Source: Linnemannia schmuckeri
Lineage: Eukaryota; Mortierellomycota; Mortierellomycetes; Mortierellales; Mortierellaceae
Length of the DNA stretch: 64,000 bases
Assembly: GCA_029449235.1 (NCBI GenBank)
Contig: JANATG010000009.1
Span: 372,001 to 436,000 of the forward strand
Reading direction: 5' to 3'
The translations under genes were made by a program, and so were the position numbers. The notes below the pieces were generated by a model, which was not told the DNA's origin, did no database searches, and worked only from the letters and a program-made list of their open reading frames with translations. Of this stretch, positions 56,501 through 64,000 are shown piece after piece; within the stretch, counting starts at the first letter, position 1, and every line of letters begins with the position of its first letter.

Positions 56501-57512
56501 CCGGTCTATCGACGATTGTTGATGGTATTTTGGCGTCGAGGGCGATCTTCCAGCGGATGCGGTCGTATGCGTTATATCGAATCACGTCGACGGTGCATTT
56601 CTTGATGTTCTTCTTTGTGGTCATCTTGGTCTTTGACTGGACCTTGCCTGCCAAGCTGTTGATCCTCATCTGTGTCCTCAACGATCTTGCCACCCTTGTT
56701 ATTGCTGTCGACAACGCCCAGGTACTTTTCATTTCCTTTTTTGAATGGTTTTGATCAGTTGCACTGAGACTCTTTAACTATTCTGATCAATTTGATCGAG
56801 TATTCTAATCACTTGTACATTTCCTCCATGGTCATAATAGATCTCAAAGATGCCAGACAAGTGGCGAGTCGGCCAACTAATCTTCCTCTCCTGCTTCCTC
56901 GGCGTCCTCCTCACGGGTCTCTCCTTCGGTCACTTCTTCTACTTCTGGAAAGTCCACGGCTACCAACCTTACCCAACTGCAGAAGTCAACTCCCCCGTGG
57001 TCGACCGATCCCTCGAATCCATCATGTACCTCCACATCTCCTCCGCACCCCATTTCCTCATCTTTTCTACTCGTCTCACGGGTTACTTCTGGGAGAGTAT
57101 GCCATCCATTTGGTTCACAACTGTGATCTTGGGTACCCAGGTCGTCGCGCTATTGATGGTCATCTTTGGGTGGTTGACTCCCGCAGTCCCCGCAACTCAG
57201 GCTCTGGCAGTCTTTGGCGTCTCGCTCGTCTCCTGTGTCGTGCTTGATGTCATCAAAGTCCAGGTCTTCAAATTCTGGACTCTGGGTTCCCACTCCCTCT
57301 CATGCGCACCCTGTGGAGGAAGAAGAAAGATGCTTCAGGACAGGAAGCGAGTGGAAGGGAACCAGAAGCGGGTCTGGAAGAGTATGCACAAAGGCCCTGA
57401 GGCGATTGTTGCGAAGACAAGAGTTCTGTTGGCGATTGGTCGCGGGGGAAGTAAGATCCCACAGTCGATGATGGAGGATATTTCCTGGGATCGTCAAGGT
57501 GGCAGCTTGTAA
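53581..57512 (+). CDS. PMA1: plasma-membrane H+-ATPase, P3A-type
   Basis: Pumps protons out of the cell with ATP, energising nutrient uptake. Three exons: 53581-53952, 54889-56721, 56841-57512, 958 aa (yeast Pma1 is 918). The N-terminal 60 residues are Ser/Pro-rich. Next come helices M1-M2 (FLSYFVGPIAFLIEAACIVS, LLFLNAVIGYFEE), the actuator loop with DQSSLTGES, helices M3-M4 with ISAIPIGLPSVMAV, the phosphorylation motif CSDKTGTLT (Asp375), the nucleotide domain KGAPQ, DPPRPD and MVTGDQ, and the hinge TGDGVNDAPALKKANVGIAV. The DAARSAADIVLLAPGLSTI block and the six C-terminal helices match P3A pumps. A short basic C-tail ends the protein. Intron 1 (936 bases) is the longest in the window and separates M1 from M2; intron 2 follows the M6 motif VLNDLATLVIAVDNAQ. 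Confidence 0.95.
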
Positions 57513-57813
57513 AACGCGATGGCAGCGTTATTCACTTTTCTGACATGTCTTTGTCCATTTACTTTGTAAAAACAACCTCCCAACACTCCTGTCTTTCTTC
57601 TTTTTTGTTCATACTGTCTTCTCTGTCAAATATCCCTCTTCTCTATCCCTTTTCTATATCCACTCCTTATCCCCTGTTACTCTCTTTCTCTACACTTGGA
57701 TGAATTCATCTCTAGTACTTACAACCGAAAAAATAAAACAAATATGTTCAAGGATACCATGCGGCTCAAATGAAAACCAACATTAATTCAAAAATTTTTA
57801 TGAAAGGTCAAAT
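57513..57813. other. convergent 3' flanks of PMA1 and COG7
   Basis: 301 bases, CT-rich then A-rich (AAAAATAAAACAAATATG near 57730); no gene. Confidence 0.5.
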
Positions 57814-60800
57814 CTATGAAGAAGGAATGGTGATGCCTTTGAGACGAGCAACCCACTTGAAGACAGTAATCTCAAGCTCTATCTGGCCAGGGATATCTTC
57901 ATCTCCAATCGCCAACACCGACGGCAACACGGGCGCTCCAGGGATAACAATCGAAACCTGGTGGGGCTCCAACGACGCACCGCCGTTCGACACTGCTCCA
58001 GCATCCTGCGAAACCGACGCCGACGAATCTATTTCAGCAGCAGCGGCTGCTGCTGCAGCGACAGAGCTATCCTGCTCCTGCTGTTCCAGTTGCTGCTGCT
58101 GCATCTGCTGCAAAGCCATCAGCAATCCAGCCTCACTCATCCGTAACGCCTTGATCAACGACCGAATACTGGGCGTAGGTTCGATCGCTAAGGAACCCAA
58201 ACAGGTGTCAACAAAGTATCCCAAGTCCATGCTCAGCTGGTTGGCACCAGCCTCTGAAAGTCGACTTAAGTAATGTTGCTTCTTGGTACCTGTCTGCTGC
58301 TGGTTCAGACTACCGCCAGGAGACGATGAGACGAGAGACGATGCAGCAGGACCTCCAAACCGGGGCCTCTGCTGTTGGGAGGTCATGGTGGCAGAAGAAG
58401 ATGGCGTCGGTGAAGACGAAAACTCGCCGAGGTTGGGGTCATACAAGCGCTCGATAATTGTATGCATCGCGGCCCGGGAAAGCGACGTGATCCAGCGATG
58501 CATCACTGCTAAATCGTCCTCGTCCTCCAATGACTCCCCTCCTTCTTCCTCATCCTCTCCTTTCGACTTATTGTCAGCCGACCCAACTCCAAGGTCCTGA
58601 TCCGCATCCTGGCTCTTCTCTCCCGAACCATCGCCACCTTCCATGTAAGTCAACTCCTGCTGATTCTGAGGCTCCAAGGGTCGATCGGCATATGGCAACA
58701 AATGAATACCGAACCGCAAACCTGGGTCTCCCTCGTAGGTTCCAAACGTCAACGGCAATGCCAACAACTGCCTCAACAGCTCTTCCATATAATCACTGGG
58801 ACTCGACCGAAACTTGATCACATCCGTTCGAGTACCTCCCAGCGTAGACTGATGCACCCTCCTTGCAACTTTGTCGTTGGGTCCACCAGGCTGGTCAGCC
58901 CCCTCGGTCCAGCAAGGAAGCAACGCCAGATCTGCAAGTGGTCGCGACAGAGGAATGTAGACAGAGTCGAAAATAAACCGTTGACAGAGCTTTGTCAACT
59001 GAACCGCGCGTTGGTGACTCTGCAGGAATAGGTGGTGTGGCTTGGGGTCTAATCCAAGGTCCGTTTCCGCCGAAACTTGGTCCTTTGATGTCGCTTCGTC
59101 CTTGAGACTTGACTTTTTGACAATCTCCAGGATCTCAGACAGACGGAAGCTGTTCAGGTTGGACTGCTGAAGGAGAGCAATGGAGGCGTTGGGTGGTTGA
59201 ACAGCTATGGCAGACTTGAGTCCCAACACTGAGGATCCTTGGTCGATTATAAGATGACCTCCGTCCGGGTAGTGGCTTTGATCCATGTTGACAAACTCCT
59301 CAACACCCCGAAGCGCCTTCTTGGTCTTGACATCCAGCTGCTCCAACCTCTGACAGAGCTGTTTGCAGAGCACCATCAACCGACAACCCATCTGGAAAAG
59401 CCGCTGATCCTGCTCATGTACATCCTCATCCCATCCATCCGAATCCGTATCCTCTGCAGAATCCGAGAGTTGGTTGTCGTACTTGGAGCCCTGTCGGGAA
59501 TGCGACCTGTACTCGTTCTGTTTGACGGTAGCGGCGGCGGCAATCCTGTCACCATTTGCATCCATCTGCAGCCCCGATCTCTGACGGCACTCAGTCAAGA
59601 TCTCAGAATAGCGGTCCATAATGTCCTTAAAGAACCCGTTGAGTCCATCCAGCAGTCCAGGGGCTCCGAAACCATGTGTCAATCTCATACACCGAGCAAT
59701 CGCACCTTCAGCCAGGTTGAAGGCAAGCGCGTTGGTATTCGTCATGATCTTGACCAGGTGCGAGCTGCTCTTGGCGATTCCTCTGTTCCTTGTCACGGGA
59801 TCCAGGTAAGGTGCCATCGCAGGTACCGATGTCGTCAACAACGCTCTCAAATGCGCTCCCTCCAGCTTGCCATAATTCCGTTGGTAGCCCATAAAGGGCT
59901 CATAGAGAACATATGCCCACTCGTGAGGATCTTGGAATGACTTTACGTCGAGATTTTTGTCCTGGCTGAACGACGCCCGGTTACTCTTGCCGTCCTTGGT
60001 GCCCTCAGGCACCACCAGACTTCCTGCTCTTGACCGGTTCCCGCTGTGCTCACGCTGGTTTCCGACAAGGGGCTGAGAAACAATGCGCTCCATCCTGGTA
60101 CCAAACGCCTCGGTCGCCATGAAAGCCGAGATCAGAACTGGAAGTCCCCCTTCGTCACCCTGGGACTTTGCAACCTGCTGAAGTGCTGCCTGCATATTAG
60201 GGTCGATGTGTGAAAAGATATCGTGGACAAGGCTGTGGATGGTGGCTGAGGGGTCGGAGAAGATGCTGGTGATCCAGGCAAACTCGTCGTGCAGCATACT
60301 GGAGGCATCCTTGTAGAAAGTCTGGAGGGCGGTGATGAAGTCCTTAGAGTCGGTAGCAGGCGCGATTTGAGGGGTGCCTGGTCTGCCTGGTCCACTTGCT
60401 CGGAGACCAATGTTCAATGTCTGGGTTAGCCGCTTCCACTGCTCCAACAGAGGCGCGCGTCGTTGCGAGATGTAGAAATCCTGGAACTTTTCCTGACGTC
60501 CAATGAGCCCAAAGACTTTGATCAGGGTCTGACAGGCAGCGGTATCCTTCTGGTCCAGCGCCTCCTTGACCTTGCTCATGACCTGCTGCTCCAATTGGTC
60601 TTTGAGGGAGAGCAAGAGTGTCATACGATCTCCCTCGACGTTCGTGTTTTTGTAGACGACAAGCGACCGCTCGGCCTCCGAAAGTCGCGTGGCAGCTCTA
60701 GTGAAATCGCCCTTGGCTAAGATGTCCGTTGCCTCTGCCTCGAGGTTCCTCCAGTTTTCAGCCTCGCGAAGTGCAGAATGTGTGGCCTCCATGCGAGTCT

Positions 60801-61593
60801 TGACTAGATCCAGGTACTTAAGACGATCCAGAGCCTGGACGGTATCGTTGGAATCGACGGTATTGATGTCTCCTCTGACAAGGCGAATGCCTTCCTGAAG
60901 AGTTCTTGTCTCCTGGCGCAACTGGTCGAGCTCGTGAGTCAAGCGTGGGAGAAGCTTGACCATGTCTTGTGTTGTGGACGACAGGGCCGCTGAAGTCTGA
61001 CCGGCGAGCAAGTGCAACTTTGTGAGGTGTGTTGTCGCGTGTTGGGTCAAGATTGTTGTCTGGCTTCTGGATGTTACTGATCCTACTGTTGCTCCTGTAG
61101 TTTGTTGGCTTGATGGTGGTATCGCTGAGCTGCTCGAGGAAGAGTCTTCGACTCCGTCCTTTTCGTCTATAGGGCGATCGAATATATACATACGATATGA
61201 GAAACGCGTCTCTATTACTTCTTTCAGCGGTATTGTCGCGTTGCAGGTTCACGTCAAATTACCGAGGACAGGGTCGAGTGCAGGTGTTTGAAGGAGGTCA
61301 AGCGAAGCGTCCAACGAAGCGTCACCATTGTCCACTGCCACGGAAGAAGCTACAGACTTTACACCTTTGATGCCGTTGAGTGATGGCGAAGCTGGTGTTG
61401 ATGAGGTGCTTGTAGCAGCGGATGAAATTGGTTCAGACTGACGAGGGGGGACGGTGCTGAGGATGTTGTTGATCCATGCTTTGACATCAAAGTCGGGCGC
61501 GGTGAAGGCGGTGTCGACGGTGGGGAGACCTTGGATGACCTGTGCCCCTGACAGCTGTGAATGGTGGGTCTGGGGTCTTGCCGGTGCTGGCAT
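57814..61593 (-). CDS. COG7: conserved oligomeric Golgi complex subunit 7
   Basis: Subunit of lobe B of the COG tether that retrieves vesicles within the Golgi. Two exons: 61263-61593 and 57814-61166, 1227 aa, much longer than animal COG7 (770 aa) because of low-complexity inserts. The N-terminal block APDFDVKAWINNILSTVP matches the animal DDFDVKEWIN motif. The helical rod follows (LLPRLTHELDQLRQETRTLQ, GDINTVDSNDTVQALDRLK, LREAENWRNLEAEATDIL, RMTLLLSLKDQLEQQVMSKV). Ser-, Gln- and Ala-rich inserts are found after about residue 580 and near the end (MQQQQLEQQEQ, an eight-Ala run, an acidic EDEEEGGESLEDEDD). The ATG at 61593 gives the conserved start. The intron joins VLG to EKDG through a split Asp codon. 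It is divergent from the SDR gene, and COG6 lies just beyond. Confidence 0.9.
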
Positions 61594-61872
61594 CTTGGTA
61601 TGTTGGGGTGGAGCCTGATGAGGATGTAAAGGGTTGTGGTTGATGTCGCTAGAGGGAGAAGAAAGAGGAAGAGAAAGAAAAGGAGGAGGAGGATGTAGAA
61701 GATGAGCGATAGAAGCGAGGGAAGAGGTGCGAGTATGAAAAGGGACGTGGCACGAGGCTGGCTATTAGGCTGAAGGATAGGACTGTGTCATTTAATTGAA
61801 GCCACGAATAGAAGCTGAAAAGAACAGTGAAGGATAATTTACATACTTACTTCAATAACCCAACTCACAGCA
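61594..61872. promoter_or_regulatory. shared COG7 / SDR promoter
   Basis: 279 bases between divergent ATGs; purine-rich on the + strand near COG7 (its CT-rich leader on the minus strand). No TATA box seen. Confidence 0.5.
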
Positions 61873-62874
61873 ATGTCAATGGCAGCCATTGCACTGGGAG
61901 TCGCCATTGCCACTCCTCTGCTGATCAAGACGTTCACAGGATCAAAAGGACCCGCAAGGACAACTACCATCCCTCACGCAGACGAACGAGTCGTAATCAT
62001 CGGGGCCAGCTCAGGAATCGGGTCCGAACTCGCTCGTATCTACGCCAATCGACACGCACATGTCGTTCTGGTCGCCCGCAGGATGGAGCTCCTTCAGCAA
62101 TTGGTTCAGGAACTCTCTTCAACTGCCAGCTCAATTCATGCTATCCAGGGAGATGTCACCTTGCCCGAGGATGTCCGTAGTATCACACTCGAGTCCCTAA
62201 AGGCGCTCAACGGCAAAGTCGACACGCTCATCATTTGTGCGGGCATCATCTCTGTCCTTCCCTTTGCTGAACTCGCAGGCATCGACTCTGCCAAAACAGC
62301 GATTACATCCGAATCCGATTACACCCATCTACTGCCAACTGACGCTGACAAAGCTTTGGAGACTTCGATCAGAATTATGAACGTCAACTACCATGCACCT
62401 TTAAACCTTGCTAGCCATTTCCTCCCCGCACTCACACAAACCAGCACTGCAGGTAACATCATTGTCGTCTCGTCCATGGCAGGTAAGGTCGGTGCCCCTA
62501 CTCGATCGATCTACTGTGCCAGCAAACATGCCGCTCAGGGGTTCTTTGACGCATTGGGCATGGAGGTCGAACGAACAGGGGTTCACGTCGGGATCGTCTC
62601 ACCTGGGACAGTCGCCACGGATCTCCGCCAGTCTGCTGTGGATCTTCCCAAAGCAGAGGCAATATCAACAAGTTCAGCAGTCCCAGTCAAGGTGGCGGGC
62701 ACCAAGAAGGGCGCGATGACGGCCAAGGCGTGTGCGGAGGGTATTGTCCGTGGATCTGATCTTCGACAGCACGAGGTCATTATGCCGTGGTTCTATCATG
62801 CCAGTCTTGTTCTTCAGATTGTGAGCCCCAGTCTGGTACGATGGCTTGCCAAGAAGAAGTACGGCTACCTGTAG
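61873..62874 (+). CDS. membrane-anchored classical short-chain dehydrogenase/reductase
   Basis: An intronless gene of 333 aa. A hydrophobic N-terminal segment (AAIALGVAIATPLLI) would anchor it in a membrane, probably ER or lipid-droplet/mitochondrial outer. The Rossmann cofactor motif is VVIIGASSGIGSELARIYA, followed by an Arg pair after the second strand (LVARRMELL) that favours NADP(H). Next come GDVT, the active-site strand with NVNYHAPLNL, the catalytic Ser in IIVVSSMAGKVG, Tyr and Lys in SIYCASKHAAQGFFDAL, and SPGTVATDL. The substrate cannot be told; the layout resembles DHRS7B/3-ketodihydrosphingosine-type reductases, which act on lipids. It lies between COG7 and COG6. Confidence 0.88.
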   Translation: MSMAAIALGVAIATPLLIKTFTGSKGPARTTTIPHADERVVIIGASSGIGSELARIYANRHAHVVLVARRMELLQQLVQELSSTASSIHAIQGDVTLPEDVRSITLESLKALNGKVDTLIICAGIISVLPFAELAGIDSAKTAITSESDYTHLLPTDADKALETSIRIMNVNYHAPLNLASHFLPALTQTSTAGNIIVVSSMAGKVGAPTRSIYCASKHAAQGFFDALGMEVERTGVHVGIVSPGTVATDLRQSAVDLPKAEAISTSSAVPVKVAGTKKGAMTAKACAEGIVRGSDLRQHEVIMPWFYHASLVLQIVSPSLVRWLAKKKYGYL

Positions 62875-63164
62875 ATCCTTCTTCACTTCTTTTTAAACAA
62901 TAAACATACTACCGACATCATTCTCATTGAAAGAAAGTAAAAAGACGTTGACGCCTGCTTCGCCCGACAGTGTGTGTGTGCTGTTGCCGTCTAATTGGGC
63001 ACTGGCCTTGGTCATTTTTGAAAATGTAGAGATGAATTTCATGACTGGCAAAAAAGTCAAGGCGGGAATTTCCTTTCACTCTTCAACCATCAGCCAACCA
63101 ACCTTCACTTTCATTCACCTTCGTCCTCCTTGTCATTCATTCATTCAACCCTTCGACATAAACG
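62875..63164. promoter_or_regulatory. SDR 3' flank and COG6 promoter
   Basis: AATAAA at 62899-62904 just after the SDR stop is a likely polyadenylation signal. The last 80 bases are CT-rich leader for COG6. Confidence 0.45.
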
Positions 63165-64000
63165 ATGAATGCAAACCCACTCAGCGCGAAGCTGACGAAA
63201 CTCCTCGCGAGCTCACTCGACGACCCAAAACTCAGGACATCCCTCACCGCCCTCTCAGAGTTCTACACTGTCAATGCCGTCAACTCGCGACACAACCTCA
63301 GGGGCGATATCGAACGACGAGGCACCGAAGTCAACTACCAGTTCCTGCGCGAACTCGAAAAAGTCAACATCGTAAAGCACGCTCTTGCCTTTCTCTCACC
63401 TTTTCGACCTGACAGAGAGAACTTTACCAAGGCGATGGGATCATCATCTCACGCGTTTGAGTAATTCATCATCTAACACTTTCTTGCTTGTTGGTCAATG
63501 AACCTTGTAGCAATTCCTGGAACTAGAGGCCGAGATGAACGAAATGAACTCGCTTTGTCAGGAAATGCAAGATCGCTTGAACTTGGCGAATGACAAGACT
63601 GTCACCTTGCTCGAGCAGACTGACGCTCTTCGGGAACAGAGGTATGATTCGCTCTTTCAGGAAGAGGCAACGTGAACACCGCTACCTTCAAGTGAACACA
63701 TGAATGACCTTAACTTCCTCCTATCCTTTCAATGAACAATAGCAACATTTGTGCGGTGCGGCAGACTATCTTGGAAGCGTTTCTGGATCGGTTTACATTG
63801 TCAGAGTCAGAGATTACGATCCTGTGCTCGACCGCTATGGATGTCACGCCTGCCTTCTTTGACGCGCTGGAACATTTGGAAAACATTCACGCCGACTGCA
63901 ACGCGCTTTTGATCACAGAGCACCAACGAGCGGGGTACGTCTATTGTTGGGGAATCATTTGAACGTTTACAGGGATGTTTCATAATCGTCTCCATCTAAC
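63165..64000 (+). CDS. COG6: conserved oligomeric Golgi complex subunit 6 (5' part, runs off the window)
   Basis: The N-terminus of COG6, another lobe-B subunit of the same Golgi tether as COG7. Exons 63165-63371, 63511-63641 and 63743-63934 are seen; the last ends at a GTACGT donor and the window closes in the following intron. The product starts MNANPLSAKLTKLLASSLDD and includes SRHNLRGDIERRGTEVNYQF, the RRNLRGDIERKSL-like signature of animal COG6, then ELEAEMNEMNSLCQEMQDRL and ILEAFLDRFTLSESEITIL with MDVTPAFFDALEHLENIHAD. The three joins keep frame. Animal COG6 has about 650 residues, so about a quarter is present here. Confidence 0.9.

Noticed and set aside
59239..59940. 233-codon + strand frame opposite COG7
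   Set aside because: Antisense shadow of COG7.

Overview
The window is nuclear DNA of a filamentous fungus. The signs are intron-rich genes with short GT-AG introns (mostly 70-150 bases), long CT-rich 5' leaders, closely packed genes on both strands, and single-copy eukaryotic housekeeping genes. A METTL16 homologue, an intact COG complex, a YEATS2-type subunit and a DDE_4/SANT transposon point to an early-diverging filamentous lineage. Mucoromycota, perhaps Mortierellaceae, is my best guess, but it rests on general resemblance and not on a marker I could check.

Layout. 1-4.9 kb is accessory: the tail of one gene, a small coiled-coil gene, a decayed Tc1/mariner-like element (about 1210-2491) and degraded F-box and other gene debris. 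4.9-14.2 kb is UTP20 on the minus strand (nine exons, 2846 aa). 14.6-17.65 kb is a two-gene DDE_4 (PIF/Harbinger-like) transposon with 34-bp inverted repeats and an apparent 9-bp target duplication. 17.65-21.3 kb has no gene I can support. From 21.3 kb to the end it is gene-dense: YEATS2-like (-), REX4 (+), a JTB-like membrane protein (-), mitochondrial uL11 (+), CYC3 (+), RPL10/uL16 (+), a small predicted mitochondrial protein (-), an SH3-EH protein (-), METTL16 (-), ATG22 (+), XPO1/CRM1 (+), HEM12 with a hydrophobic N-terminal extension (+), PMA1 (+), COG7 (-), a membrane-anchored short-chain dehydrogenase (+) and the start of COG6 (+).

Themes. Several genes serve ribosome production and RNA work (UTP20, REX4, uL16, uL11m, METTL16, XPO1). 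Two act in haem supply (CYC3, HEM12) and two are subunits of the same Golgi tethering complex (COG7, COG6). Several neighbours are divergent and share short promoters (YEATS2/REX4, JTB-like/uL11m, METTL16/ATG22, COG7/SDR). Exon joins were worked out by hand from GT-AG sites; reading frame closes across every join for UTP20, YEATS2-like, REX4, JTB-like, CYC3, RPL10, the mitochondrial protein, SH3-EH, METTL16, ATG22, XPO1, HEM12, PMA1 and COG7. No tRNA, rRNA, CRISPR array or replication origin was found.
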